Positions 52,849 through 61,371 of a DNA stretch of 64,000 bases are shown piece by piece. The position numbers and the translations under genes are program-made. Location: contig CAYNSR010000010.1 of assembly GCA_964400125.1 (NCBI GenBank), forward strand, positions 1 through 64,000, written 5' to 3'. The stretch is from Micavibrio sp964400125 (GTDB lineage Bacteria; Pseudomonadota; Alphaproteobacteria; Micavibrionales; Micavibrionaceae). The notes below the pieces were generated by a model, which searched no databases, was not told the DNA's origin, and saw only the letters and a list, made by a program, of their open reading frames with translations. Position 1 is the first letter of the stretch. Every line of letters begins with the position of its first letter.

Positions 52849-53964
52849 TCACACCCGCAGCGGCATCAGGACATACAGTGCGGATGGATCTGCCGTATCC
52901 TGAATGATCGTCGGGGATGCCGCATCGGACAGCATCATGCGGCAACCGTCGCCGGAAATCTGGCTGGTGATGTCGAGCAGGTATTTTGCGTTAAAGCCGA
53001 TTTCCATGTTGTCGTTGCCATTGATTTCCAGATCTTCCGTAGCGCTCCCCGAATCGGGAGAATTTGCGGAAAGGGTCATGGTCTTGCCGTTCAGGGCAAT
53101 TTTGACGGCGCGGGATTTGCCGTCCGAAATCGTCGAGACCCGGTCGATGGCGCTGGAGAAAAGCTTGGGACTGACCTCGAACACCTTGTCATTATTGGCG
53201 GGGATCACCTGTTCGTAATTCGGGAAGGTCCCGTCGATCAGTTTCGATGTCAGGACGATATGGTCGAAGACAAAACGGATCTTGCTCTGCGACAGGCTGA
53301 TCTGGATTGTGTCTGCGGCCTCGTCGAGCAATTTGCGCATTTCCGCCACGGTTTTACGCGGGACGATCACGCCCGGCATGGTCTCAGCCCCGTCAGGCAG
53401 CGGCATTTCAAACCGGGCGAGACGGTGACCATCGGTCGCAACGGCGCGCAGTACGCTGACGCCGCCATTGTCGCCAGCGTGAATGTAAATCCCGTTCAGA
53501 TAGTAGCGGGTTTCTTCCGTTGACATGGCAAATTTGGTGCGGTCGATCAGGGCGCGCAGCTCCGCCGCAGGCAGGGCAAAACTGGTCGGCATGTCGGCAT
53601 TGCCGATCTCAGGAAAATCCGCCACCGGCAGAACAGAAAGGCGGAAATTGGAACGTCCCGCCTTCACGGTCATGACATTGCCGTTCGGGTCAAGCGCCAG
53701 CTCGACCGATGCCAAGTCGGGGAGCTTGCGCACGATATCGTGCAGCGTCACCGCCGGAGCCGTAATCGCCCCCGGTGTTTTTACCTGCGCCGCGACCGAT
53801 TCCGTGATTTCGAGATCCATGTCGGTCGTGGTCAGCGTCAGCGTACCATCCTCCGCACGCAACAAGACGTTGGAGAGAATCGGAATGGTATTCCGACGCT
53901 CAACAGCACTCTGGACATGGCTTAGAGAGCGGAGAAGTGCGGCACGGTCAATGCTCAGTTTCAT
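52849..53964 (-). CDS. dnaN: DNA polymerase III beta sliding clamp
   Basis: 371-residue sliding clamp with three topologically similar domains. MKLSIDRAALLRSLSHVQSA at the start, PALQ-type TIPILSNVLLRA and the C-terminal LYVLMPLRV, which ends in the conserved P-M/R-L region. AGGGGA seven bases before ATG. A 358-nt gap separates it from dnaA; that gap contains the dnaA terminator and a long palindromic repeat. Confidence 0.97.
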   Translation of the reverse strand: MKLSIDRAALLRSLSHVQSAVERRNTIPILSNVLLRAEDGTLTLTTTDMDLEITESVAAQVKTPGAITAPAVTLHDIVRKLPDLASVELALDPNGNVMTVKAGRSNFRLSVLPVADFPEIGNADMPTSFALPAAELRALIDRTKFAMSTEETRYYLNGIYIHAGDNGGVSVLRAVATDGHRLARFEMPLPDGAETMPGVIVPRKTVAEMRKLLDEAADTIQISLSQSKIRFVFDHIVLTSKLIDGTFPNYEQVIPANNDKVFEVSPKLFSSAIDRVSTISDGKSRAVKIALNGKTMTLSANSPDSGSATEDLEINGNDNMEIGFNAKYLLDITSQISGDGCRMMLSDAASPTIIQDTADPSALYVLMPLRV

Positions 53965-54132
53965 GGGTCGTCCCCTGAATTTGAATAATCTGGTTGGTGA
54001 ATGGAAGGACTATAACAGAACAGCAAGGCGCGCCAAGGGGGGTTCAGCATAAAAACCGCAGAAATGCATTGTTTTACACAGGAGAACGTGTCAACGCCAG
54101 TTTCAAGACCGATCGATCATATCGCAAATTTT

Positions 54133-54263
54133 ACCACGAAGGACACGAAGAACACGAAGATATCTCAGAAAAAAGCACCGCGGACATTTTATTCCATAGA
54201 ATGAATGGCACGCTGCGCGTGCAAAGAATGAGATATCTTCGTGTTCTTCGTGTCCTTCGTGGT
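54133..54263. repeat. Palindromic repeat with perfect 35-bp arms (CCACGAAGGACACGAAG type)
   Basis: 54133-54167 and 54229-54263 are perfect 35-nt inverted repeats around a 61-nt centre. Each arm is built of the short repeated unit ACACGAAG (ACCACGAAGG-ACACGAAG-AACACGAAG-ATATCTCA). The same unit forms the arms at 60824-60980, and a related one at 14245-14362. It lies in the dnaN-dnaA gap beside the dnaA terminator. The arms are long enough to form a very stable cruciform or RNA stem. No coding capacity. Confidence 0.9.
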
Positions 54264-54270
54264 GAAAAAT

Positions 54271-54305
54271 AAAAACCCTCCACCCATAACGGATGGAGGG
54301 TTTTT
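54271..54305 (-). terminator. Rho-independent terminator after dnaA
   Basis: AAAAACCCTCCA at 54271-54282 pairs with TGGAGGGTTTTT at 54294-54305; the GC core is seven pairs and the U-run on the minus strand follows. It is 17 nt beyond the dnaA stop. Confidence 0.88.
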
Positions 54306-54322
54306 TAAAAAAGAAGCGCCTG

Positions 54323-55771
54323 TCAGCCCGTCAGCGCCCGGCGGATGACTTCAACATCCTGCGCGATTTGCGGATCTTCTTTCATCAGTTCCTCGACCTT
54401 GCGGACGGCATGCATCACCGTGGTGTGGTCGCGGCCCCCGAATTTCCGGCCAATTTCAGGCAGGGAGCGGGATGTGAGTTGCTTGGCCAGATACATTGCC
54501 ACCTGACGCGGACGGGCCACCTGACGGGCACGGCGGGCAGAATGCATGTCAGGAAGGCGGATATTGTAGTGTTCCGCCACCTTGCGCTGGATTTCATCAA
54601 TCGTGATGCGGCGATCATGGGAACGCAGCAGATCGGACAGAACATCCTGCGTCGATTCCAGCGTAATCGGGCTTTTCGTGACATCGGCATGCGCGACGAT
54701 ACGGTTCAGCGCCCCTTCCAGCTCCCGGATATTGGAACTGACCTTGAGCGCCAGAAATTCCAGCACCGGATCGGGAATCACCGCCCCCAGCATGGTGCGC
54801 TTGGATTGCAAAATCCCCAGACGCAGCTCATAGGTGCTGGGCTGGATATCCGCCACCAGACCCCAGGCCAGACGGGACCGCAGCCGTTCCTCAAGACCGA
54901 GCAGATCCGACGGCGCTTTGTCAGCGGAAATCACGATCTGCTTGTTCTGGTCAACAAGCGCGTTGAAGGTATGGAAGAATTCTTCCTGAGTCGATTCCTT
55001 GCCGCTGATAAACTGGATGTCGTCGATCATCAGCACATCAACCGACCGGAAGGCTTCCTTGAAGGTCATGGTATCGTGCGAGCGGATGGCGCGGACAAAC
55101 TGGTACATAAATTTTTCCGCCGATAAATACATGACGGTTTTTTCCGGCCAGTGTTTTTTCATGGCCCAGCCGATGGCGTGCATCAAATGCGTTTTCCCCA
55201 GACCGACGCCGCCGTAAAGAAATAGCGGGTTGAACGGGACATTGCTGCTTTCGATGATCCGCAGGGCCGCGGCGTGCGCCAGAGCGTTCGGCTTGCCGAC
55301 GACAAAATTTTCAAAGGTGAAACGCGGGTCGAACGGCGACGACATGCCAATCGCATCCTCGCCCTCGATATTCTGGTTTGCCTTCAGGTTCTGGACGGTC
55401 TTGACCGGATCGGCGCGGCGATCTTCGGCGACATCGGTCCGGGCGGCGCTTTGCACCACCACGATTTCAAGGCGGCGAATCTCCGGGTTCCGGGCCGTGC
55501 AAAGCTCAAGGATGCGTGTGGAATAATGCGACTGGATCCAGTCGCGCATGAAGCGCGTCGGCACGGAGACTTCCAGCGTTCCGTGATAGCAGGCCTGCAG
55601 AACCAGCGGCTTCAGCCAACTGCGGAAAACGGCTTCGCCGAATTCGCTACGCAGGTTTTCATGAACGGCAGACCAGAGGGTTTTAATTTCAGATGTGGGT
55701 ACAAACGATTCCGTAACAAGAGCAGGTACTTCAGCAACGGTCATATTTAAAATTCCCCCGGTATCAGTCAT
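54323..55771 (-). CDS. dnaA: Chromosomal replication initiator DnaA
   Basis: Replication initiator AAA+ ATPase. From ATG 55771 the product is 482 residues; ATG 55744 (with a GGGGGA site) and an upstream ATG at 55813 are alternatives. Domain I (IKTLWSAVHENLRSEFGEAV, WLKPL), domain III Walker A GGVGLGKTHLMHAIG, Walker B MIDDIQFISGKESTQEEFFH, and domain IV with the DNA-binding signature GGRDHTTVMHAVRKVEELM. The stop is followed by a strong terminator, so unlike in many bacteria dnaN is not expected to be read through from dnaA. Confidence 0.97.
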   Translation of the reverse strand: MTDTGGILNMTVAEVPALVTESFVPTSEIKTLWSAVHENLRSEFGEAVFRSWLKPLVLQACYHGTLEVSVPTRFMRDWIQSHYSTRILELCTARNPEIRRLEIVVVQSAARTDVAEDRRADPVKTVQNLKANQNIEGEDAIGMSSPFDPRFTFENFVVGKPNALAHAAALRIIESSNVPFNPLFLYGGVGLGKTHLMHAIGWAMKKHWPEKTVMYLSAEKFMYQFVRAIRSHDTMTFKEAFRSVDVLMIDDIQFISGKESTQEEFFHTFNALVDQNKQIVISADKAPSDLLGLEERLRSRLAWGLVADIQPSTYELRLGILQSKRTMLGAVIPDPVLEFLALKVSSNIRELEGALNRIVAHADVTKSPITLESTQDVLSDLLRSHDRRITIDEIQRKVAEHYNIRLPDMHSARRARQVARPRQVAMYLAKQLTSRSLPEIGRKFGGRDHTTVMHAVRKVEELMKEDPQIAQDVEVIRRALTG

Positions 55772-55813
55772 GATGAAAAACGATCTCCCAAAAAAAAGAA
55801 GACAGCGCCGCAA

Positions 55814-56280
55814 TACAGTTCAAGGCCGTGTTTTTTCTCAGAGGAAGATTTTCAGGTTTTCATCCGGCACAAACGACCCCCTTGCATACCGCAGCAGGAA
55901 AAACCCGCGCCGATACCCGCAAACGTCTTTTGTACTCAAATCATCGAAATCTGATTGCCTTGGAACGGTAAGCGTTCCAGCGGCCTTCCCACATTTATGC
56001 GCGATGCTTCATTCACACCCTTATGCACATTCTGACGGGGCTTTTCAACCCCACGGATACAACACAACTTCCCATGTATCCGGTAACGCCAAGCCTTGTT
56101 ACACATATCCGAAACAGCATCAACGTTTTTATTTTCTGCGTTCCCGGATGTGTGTGACGTTAAGCGCATTTTGATGATTGTGCAACTGGATCAAAATGAG
56201 AACGCTAAAAAAGAAATTTTTTTGTTATTTGCATGCCATAAAAATTTCAATGCACATTTTGATTGACGCGATTTATCGCA
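55814..56280. other. Candidate chromosomal origin / dnaA control region
   Basis: A gene-free stretch of about 560 nt between dnaA and rpsT. It holds one perfect DnaA box TTATGCACA at 56021-56029 and three seven-of-nine matches in the same orientation, at 55995-56003, 56097-56105 and 56248-56256, plus an A/T-rich block at 56200-56275. A CtrA-like half-pair TTAA-N7-TTGA is at 56160-56174. These fit an origin or a DnaA-autoregulated promoter. In several alphaproteobacteria oriC lies near hemE rather than dnaA, so confidence is low. Confidence 0.35.
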
Positions 56281-56298
56281 CGCAAAAAAACACATGAA

Positions 56299-56331
56299 AA
56301 AAACCCGCCGGATTTTTTCCTGCGGGTTTTT
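56299..56331 (-). terminator. Rho-independent terminator after rpsT
   Basis: AAAAACCCGC at 56299-56308 pairs with GCGGGTTTTT at 56322-56331; the minus-strand transcript ends in a run of U (A-run at 56294-56303 on the plus strand). It lies 43 nt past the rpsT stop. Confidence 0.85.
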
Positions 56332-56374
56332 AAAAATTCAAATGCCGTACTTTACGACATCGCACGAACGGCAA

Positions 56375-56644
56375 TTACGCCTTCTTCAATGTTTTCACGC
56401 GCGCGCTCAGACGCGACATCTTGCGTGCAACAGCATTCTTTTTAAACAATCCTTTGGATGCGCCACGCGCGAGTTTCGGCTGGACTTCTTTCAGCGCGTC
56501 TTCGGCGGCCTTCGCATCGCCGGCGGTCAATGCCAGTTCAACTTTTTTCACGAAGGTCCGGATTGCGCTTTTTGCGGCGCTGTTCATGGCGGCGCGATGT
56601 TCGTTGCGGCGGACTCGTTTTTTTGCGGAAGCGTTTACAGGCAT
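56375..56644 (-). CDS. rpsT: 30S ribosomal protein S20
   Basis: 89-residue basic helical protein that binds 16S rRNA. Begins MPVNASAKKRVRRNEHRAAM, continues with SAIRTFVKKVE and the typical C-terminal KGLFKKNAVARKMSRLSARV. rpsT directly upstream of dnaA is a frequent alphaproteobacterial neighbourhood. The 179-nt gap 56645-56823 contains no gene and should hold its promoter. Confidence 0.97.
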   Translation of the reverse strand: MPVNASAKKRVRRNEHRAAMNSAAKSAIRTFVKKVELALTAGDAKAAEDALKEVQPKLARGASKGLFKKNAVARKMSRLSARVKTLKKA

Positions 56645-56823
56645 TACATTCTCTCTATCTTAAAGTTTCAAACTGGTCCCGTCACCGGTCTGCCCGGCCA
56701 GGAGTTCCCCGGATCTTGCTGTCGGAAGGGCAATACATACATATCCACAGCCCCGATTGTCAAGCGAATCCCGCCTGTTCGCAGGACAAAGAACCATCTA
56801 AAAAAACCAGAAAAATCCCGAGT

Positions 56824-57189
56824 CTATCGTGGAGAAACCATAAGTTTGACCACATTAACCCCCTCCCGCGTTTCCAGCCGCAGGCGCAAGGCTTCGTCCT
56901 GACGGATATAGGCTGCCCCCCCGTCCGGGGCTGCAACCCGCACCCAGCCCAACTGTGGCAAGGCAGAATCATAGAACGCTTTGATTTTATTGATAGTTTC
57001 AGTTTCGCTGGCGGCGGCGGACTCTATAATCCGCCCTTCGGGCTTGTCGAACACAACCGTATCCTCCGCCAGCTCATACAGGCCAGGCATTAACGGAATA
57101 TCGTTCAATTCACTGAAAAACCGGGGCTCCTGCGCCCCGGCAGGGGCCGCAACCACGATAAAAAGCGCAAAAAATATGGCGCGCAGCAT
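56824..57189 (-). CDS. Small exported protein of unknown function
   Basis: A 121-residue protein with a short signal peptide (FALFIVVAAPAGAQ, cleavage near residue 19). The mature part has FFSELNDIPLMPGLYEL and a compact alpha/beta pattern with AAASETETINKIKAFYDSAL and LGWVRVAAPDGGAAYIR. Proteins with this outline occur next to mutM or rpsT in other alphaproteobacteria to my recollection, without known function. It starts 3 nt after the mutM stop, so is translated with it. Confidence 0.72.
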   Translation of the reverse strand: MLRAIFFALFIVVAAPAGAQEPRFFSELNDIPLMPGLYELAEDTVVFDKPEGRIIESAAASETETINKIKAFYDSALPQLGWVRVAAPDGGAAYIRQDEALRLRLETREGVNVVKLMVSPR

Positions 57190-57192
57190 CCT

Positions 57193-58032
57193 TTAACTCT
57201 GTTTCCGGGGGCAATAATAGCTTGATCGCCCACCCTGAACGATCTTCCTGATCCCCTTTGTCTTACCTATATCACACTCGCACCCCGGGCAAGCCTGCCC
57301 TTCACGCCCATAAACGGCAAAATGATGCTGGAAATACCCGGATTCGCCATTGGCCTGCCGGTGATCGCGCAAGGTGCTGCCGCCAGCCTGAATGGCTTTT
57401 TTCAAAACAGTCTTGATGGCGGCCGCCAGTTTTTCAGCCTTTTCGCCCTGCACCCGCCCCACTGAAGTTTGGGGGTCGATTCCCGCCAGAAATAATGCTT
57501 CGCTGGCATAAATATTGCCGACCCCGACGACAACGCGCTGGTCCATGATCGCAATCTTGATTGAAGTCTTTTTCCCTTTCAGCGCCGCCGCCAGAATGGG
57601 GCCTGAAAAACGATTCGATAAAGGTTCAGGACCAAGATGCGAAAAGAATGCGTGTTGTTCCAGCACATCGCTTCGCACCAGATCGAGCATGCCGAAGCGC
57701 CGCGCGTCATTCAACACAATTTGCGTACCATCTTTCATGTGCAAAACGACATGGTCGTGTTTTTGCGGGAGATAATTTCTGTCCTTGATTAAAACCCGCC
57801 CCGACATGCCCAGATGGAGGATCAGGACAAAATCATTGTCCAGCGCGATGAGAATATATTTGGCCCGGCGACTGACTCCCGTCACCGTCGCCCCCGTCAA
57901 TACGGTTTCGAGATTTTTCGGGAAAGGTTTGCGCAGATCGCCGCGATGCTGATCCACCCGCATCACCATATTCCCCTTCAGGACAGGCTCCAATCCGCGA
58001 CAAACCGTTTCGACCTCGGGAAGCTCCGGCAT
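57193..58032 (-). CDS. mutM: Formamidopyrimidine-DNA glycosylase (Fpg)
   Basis: Removes oxidised purines such as 8-oxoguanine. From ATG 58032 (MPELPEVETVCRGLEP) the protein is 279 residues, and the catalytic Pro2/Glu3 and Lys are in place, together with GNIYASEALF and the HHFAVYGREG segment. The C-terminal zinc finger is odd: CPGCECDIGKTKG supplies two Cys, but the closing pair reads YYCPRKQS, with Lys where the fourth Cys should be. The frame is open 70 codons further upstream but the extra sequence is not MutM-like. Confidence 0.94.
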   Translation of the reverse strand: MPELPEVETVCRGLEPVLKGNMVMRVDQHRGDLRKPFPKNLETVLTGATVTGVSRRAKYILIALDNDFVLILHLGMSGRVLIKDRNYLPQKHDHVVLHMKDGTQIVLNDARRFGMLDLVRSDVLEQHAFFSHLGPEPLSNRFSGPILAAALKGKKTSIKIAIMDQRVVVGVGNIYASEALFLAGIDPQTSVGRVQGEKAEKLAAAIKTVLKKAIQAGGSTLRDHRQANGESGYFQHHFAVYGREGQACPGCECDIGKTKGIRKIVQGGRSSYYCPRKQS

Positions 58033-58196
58033 AAAAAATTTCACTCTGTTCCAAAATTCACCACCATTATGACATATTTTTATTTTCTTCTGATAAAAGA
58101 GAAGCGGCATGCTTAATAAAAAACTATAGATACAAAAATAGTATGTATCGGACTTTCCGGCTTCATAGAATTCAACGGTAACCTGTGAGAAAACAG

Positions 58197-59066
58197 ATGA
58201 AAACACAAAGCCAAAAGGCTGATACCTACGCCAGCCTTCCAAGACAGGGGCTCTCTTCTGATACTCTTTCCAGGTATTTTAATGGCATATTTAGCACAGT
58301 CCATGCAGACACCGATGAATTACGGGATTGTGCCTATAAACTGCGATACCGAATTTTTTGTGAGGAACATACAGGATTCGAGGAACGTGATAAGCATTCC
58401 GATGGACGTGAGAAAGACATCTACGACAGCAACGGTCAGACAACCCATACCTTACTTATCTATAATCCATTACAATTTCCCTTTGGCGTGGTACGAAAAA
58501 TTTTTCCGGACCTCAATTATCCTGCGCATTCCCTGCCAATACAGAAACTCATTTCGTCGCCAAGGCTGCACAAAGTCGCATGCAGAGTGAATGAGATATC
58601 ACGGATGGGTCGTTCCGTAGAGTTGAGCAACATTATCAAACAAGATCTGGCGGACCGAAGCCGTTTTTTGTTCGGGGACATACCTTTGAATGAACACCCG
58701 TTATTGATCAAAACTTTACTTGGCCTTACGCCGTTAGGGCTTACCCGCGCCTCTTTCGAAGGGGCCATGAGAAAAGGTTTCTTGGTCTGTGTCGGCGTTA
58801 TGACACCAGATCATCTGGAAAGAATGAGCCGCTTCGGCCTCGATCGTCCGGAAATACTTGGCCACAATGTCGAGTTTCACGGAGAAAGAACACCTTTTCT
58901 CTTTAATATCCGCGACGCATATAATCGTATCGCACAGCACCCGCTCACATGGGATATTCTTTCCAGAGAAGGTCGCAACCATGCTCTGGCCGAAGCCATC
59001 CACAAATCAAGCATTGTGGAACCGGCTCGAAACAAAAATTGGGCATCAGTAAACTTTAACCGGTAA
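58197..59066 (+). CDS. Acyltransferase of the PEP-CTERM/exosortase-associated type
   Basis: From ATG 58197 (a GTG four codons earlier is the alternative) the product is 289 residues. It shows YKLRYRIFCEEHTGFE near residue 45, the H-D-x-Y-D acidic segment (EKDIYDSNGQTTHTLLIY) and FGVVRKIFPDLNYPAHSLP, features of the GNAT-like family related to acyl-homoserine-lactone synthases that usually accompanies exosortase systems. No exosortase or PEP-CTERM protein is in the window. A shared bidirectional terminator follows. The 152-nt gap to mutM is A/T-rich. Confidence 0.7.
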   Translation: MKTQSQKADTYASLPRQGLSSDTLSRYFNGIFSTVHADTDELRDCAYKLRYRIFCEEHTGFEERDKHSDGREKDIYDSNGQTTHTLLIYNPLQFPFGVVRKIFPDLNYPAHSLPIQKLISSPRLHKVACRVNEISRMGRSVELSNIIKQDLADRSRFLFGDIPLNEHPLLIKTLLGLTPLGLTRASFEGAMRKGFLVCVGVMTPDHLERMSRFGLDRPEILGHNVEFHGERTPFLFNIRDAYNRIAQHPLTWDILSREGRNHALAEAIHKSSIVEPARNKNWASVNFNR

Positions 59067-59075
59067 TACAAAAAG

Positions 59076-59101
59076 AAAAGGCCGGATTTCTCCGGCCTTT
59101 T
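59076..59101. terminator. Bidirectional terminator between the acyltransferase and groEL
   Basis: AAAAGGCCGGA at 59076-59086 pairs perfectly with 59091-59101 (11 bp, 4-nt loop TTTC), with A-run on one side and T-run on the other, so it can stop transcription from both converging genes. Confidence 0.9.
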
Positions 59102-59126
59102 TGTATTTTGCATTGAGAGTAAAGGC

Positions 59127-60773
59127 TTAAAAGCCCATATCACCCATATCGCCCATGCCGCCGCCGGGCATACCGCCCATCGGCTTTTTATCTTCCGGCG
59201 CGTCGGTGACCATGGCTTCGGTGACGATCAAAAGACCGGCAACGGAAGCAGCATCCTGCAGCGCGGTGCGAACCACCTTCACAGGATCGACGATCCCGGT
59301 TTTGACGAGGTCGCAGTATTCGTTTTTCTGCGCGTCATAACCATAATTAAAGTCTTTCTGCTCCAGCATGTGGCCGACGATGATCGACCCTTCCATACCG
59401 GCGTTTTCGACGATCTGGCGTACCGGGGACTGGATGGCGCGGCGGATAATATCCACCCCGACTTCCTGATCGCGGTTGTCGCCTTTCAGACCTTCGAGCG
59501 CACGGGTCGCATAAAGAAGGGCCGCACCGCCACCGGCGATAATGCCTTCTTCGACGGCGGCACGGGTGGCGTGCATTGCATCGTCAACGCGGTCTTTACG
59601 CTCTTTCACTTCGACTTCCGAACCACCGCCGACACGGATAACGGCAACGCCGCCAGCGAGTTTTGCCAGACGTTCTTGCAGTTTTTCCTTGTCGTAGTCG
59701 GAGGATGTTTCCTCGATCTGGGCGCGGATCTGGTTGCAACGCGCATCGATTTCCTTCTTGTCGCCAGCACCGTCGATAATGGTGGTGTCGTCCTTGGTGA
59801 TGCGTACGCGCTTGGCCTGACCCAGCATATCGAGCGTAACCGTTTCCAGCTTGATGCCGAGATCTTCGGAAATGACCTGACCCTTGGTAACGATAGCCAT
59901 GTCTTCCAGCATCGCCTTGCGACGATCACCGAAGCCCGGCGCCTTGACGGCAGCGACCTTCAGGCCGCCACGCAGTTTGTTGACCACCAGCGTTGCCAGA
60001 GCCTCGCCCTCGACATCTTCGGCCACGATCAGCAGCGGACGACCCGATTGCACAACAGCTTCCAGAATCGGCAGCATGGATTGCAGGTTGGAAACCTTTT
60101 TCTCGCTGAGGAGAATATAGGGGTTTTCCATTTCGCAAACCATTTTGTCGGCATTGGTGATGAAGTACGGCGACAGATAGCCGCGATCAAACTGCATACC
60201 CTCGACGATATCCAGCTCGGTTTCCAGAGATTTGGCTTCTTCGACGGTGATGACGCCTTCCTTACCGACCTTGTCCATCGCCTTGGCGATGTACTCGGCG
60301 ATTTCCTTGTCACCGTTCGAGGAGATCATGCCGACCTGTTCGATTTCAGCGTTGGTTTTCACCGGCTTGGCGCGTGATTTCAGATCTTCGACAACGGCGG
60401 AAACAGCCTTTTCAATGCCGCGACGCAGATCCATCGGGTTCATCCCGGCGGCAACCGCCTTGACGCCTTCGCGGATGATGGCCTGCGCCAGAACCGTTGC
60501 GGTCGTCGTGCCGTCACCGGCGATGTCGTTTTGCTTGCTGGCGACTTCACGAACGAGTTGAGCGCCCATGTTTTCGTGCTTGTCTTTCAACTCAATCTGC
60601 TTGGCGACCGTAACACCGTCCTTGGTGACTTGCGGCGCACCGAAAGATTTATCGAGAATAACAAGGCGGCCTTTCGGACCCAGCGTGACTTTTACGGCGT
60701 CGGCGAGAACATTCACGCCACGCAGCATTTTATCGCGGGCTTCGCCCCGGAATTTTACATCTTTTGCAGCCAT
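59127..60773 (-). CDS. groEL: Chaperonin GroEL (Hsp60)
   Basis: 548-residue chaperonin with the usual AAKDVKF start, VTLGPKGRLVILDKSFGAP, GDGTTTATVLAQAII, and a C-terminal GGMPGGGMGDMGDMGF tail that marks the Gly/Met-rich end. AAGGAG eight bases before ATG. It lies 220 nt downstream of groES, with a long imperfect palindrome in the gap; groES and groEL are normally only a few tens of bases apart. Confidence 0.98.
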   Translation of the reverse strand: MAAKDVKFRGEARDKMLRGVNVLADAVKVTLGPKGRLVILDKSFGAPQVTKDGVTVAKQIELKDKHENMGAQLVREVASKQNDIAGDGTTTATVLAQAIIREGVKAVAAGMNPMDLRRGIEKAVSAVVEDLKSRAKPVKTNAEIEQVGMISSNGDKEIAEYIAKAMDKVGKEGVITVEEAKSLETELDIVEGMQFDRGYLSPYFITNADKMVCEMENPYILLSEKKVSNLQSMLPILEAVVQSGRPLLIVAEDVEGEALATLVVNKLRGGLKVAAVKAPGFGDRRKAMLEDMAIVTKGQVISEDLGIKLETVTLDMLGQAKRVRITKDDTTIIDGAGDKKEIDARCNQIRAQIEETSSDYDKEKLQERLAKLAGGVAVIRVGGGSEVEVKERKDRVDDAMHATRAAVEEGIIAGGGAALLYATRALEGLKGDNRDQEVGVDIIRRAIQSPVRQIVENAGMEGSIIVGHMLEQKDFNYGYDAQKNEYCDLVKTGIVDPVKVVRTALQDAASVAGLLIVTEAMVTDAPEDKKPMGGMPGGGMGDMGDMGF

Positions 60774-60823
60774 AGTATTTTCTCCTTGAAACAGTTTGTT
60801 ATTTGATTTCTCAGGTTGTTTTT

Positions 60824-60980
60824 ACCGCGAAGCACACGAAGGACACGAAGACATCTCAGATATCATTCCAGACACGGAGAGAACCTTCAGAATTCTTTTT
60901 ATAAAAAAAGAATTTTTCAACTTCATCCGTGTTTCATATTTTAAATGATATGTCTTCGTGCCCTTCGTGTGCTTCGTGGT
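60824..60980. repeat. Imperfect palindrome in the groES-groEL gap (same family as 54133)
   Basis: 60824-60858 and 60946-60980 are 35-nt inverted arms with three mismatches, made of the ACACGAAG unit also seen at 54133-54263. The 87-nt centre contains further complementary runs (GACACGGAG against CTTCATCCGTGTTTC, and AGAATTC with GAATTTTT), so almost the whole gap can fold on itself. Placed between groES (stop 60994) and groEL (start 60773), it would lie in the operon mRNA. Confidence 0.85.
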
Positions 60981-60993
60981 TAAGGTTTTTTCT

Positions 60994-61284
60994 TTAGGCG
61001 GCAAGCACGCCCATGATGTCGCTTTCCTTCATGACGAGGTATTCCTCGCCATCCATGTTGATCTCGGTGCCGGACCATTTGGAAAACAGCACACGGTCGC
61101 CAGCCTTGACATCCAGCGGGATGATCTTGCCGGATTCATCGCGAATACCGGAACCGACAGCAACAATTTCGCCTTCCATCGGCTTCTCGGTTGCAGAATC
61201 GGGGATGATGATCCCGCCTCTGGTTTTGGTTTCCGGCTCGACGCGGCGGAGCATGACACGGTCATGCAGGGGACGGAATTTCAT
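60994..61284 (-). CDS. groES: Co-chaperonin GroES (Hsp10)
   Basis: 96-residue co-chaperonin: MKFRPLHDRVMLRRVEPETK at the start, the mobile loop TRGGIIIPDSATEKPMEG, GDRVLFSKWSGTEI and the C-terminal YLVMKESDIMGVL. AAGGAGG before ATG is strong. Preceded by an RpoH-type promoter and a CIRCE element, followed by the palindrome and groEL. Confidence 0.98.
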   Translation of the reverse strand: MKFRPLHDRVMLRRVEPETKTRGGIIIPDSATEKPMEGEIVAVGSGIRDESGKIIPLDVKAGDRVLFSKWSGTEINMDGEEYLVMKESDIMGVLAA

Positions 61285-61344
61285 TGGTCAATCCTCCTTA
61301 AAGGGTTGAAATTGTTAAACATTCACTCTCAATCGGCCAGAATG

Positions 61345-61371
61345 TTAGCACTCCCAGCTGGTGAGTGCCAA
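61345..61371. promoter_or_regulatory. CIRCE operator of groESL
   Basis: TTAGCACTC-N9-GAGTGCCAA at 61345-61371 matches the CIRCE consensus with one changed base in the right arm. It predicts HrcA repression; hrcA itself is not in the window. It lies 61 nt before the groES start and overlaps the expected transcription start of the promoter next to it. Confidence 0.93.

Noticed and set aside
54133..54263. Possible CRISPR array from the repeated ACACGAAG units
   Set aside because: The units are 8-9 nt, stacked without spacers, and arranged as a palindrome; no cas genes are present.
56160..56174. CtrA binding site TTAA-N7-TTGA
   Set aside because: One base off consensus and isolated; kept only as a note in the origin region, not as a feature.
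59370..60377. 335-codon open frame antisense to groEL
   Set aside because: GroEL on the other strand is unmistakable; the antisense product is an artefact of groEL codon use.
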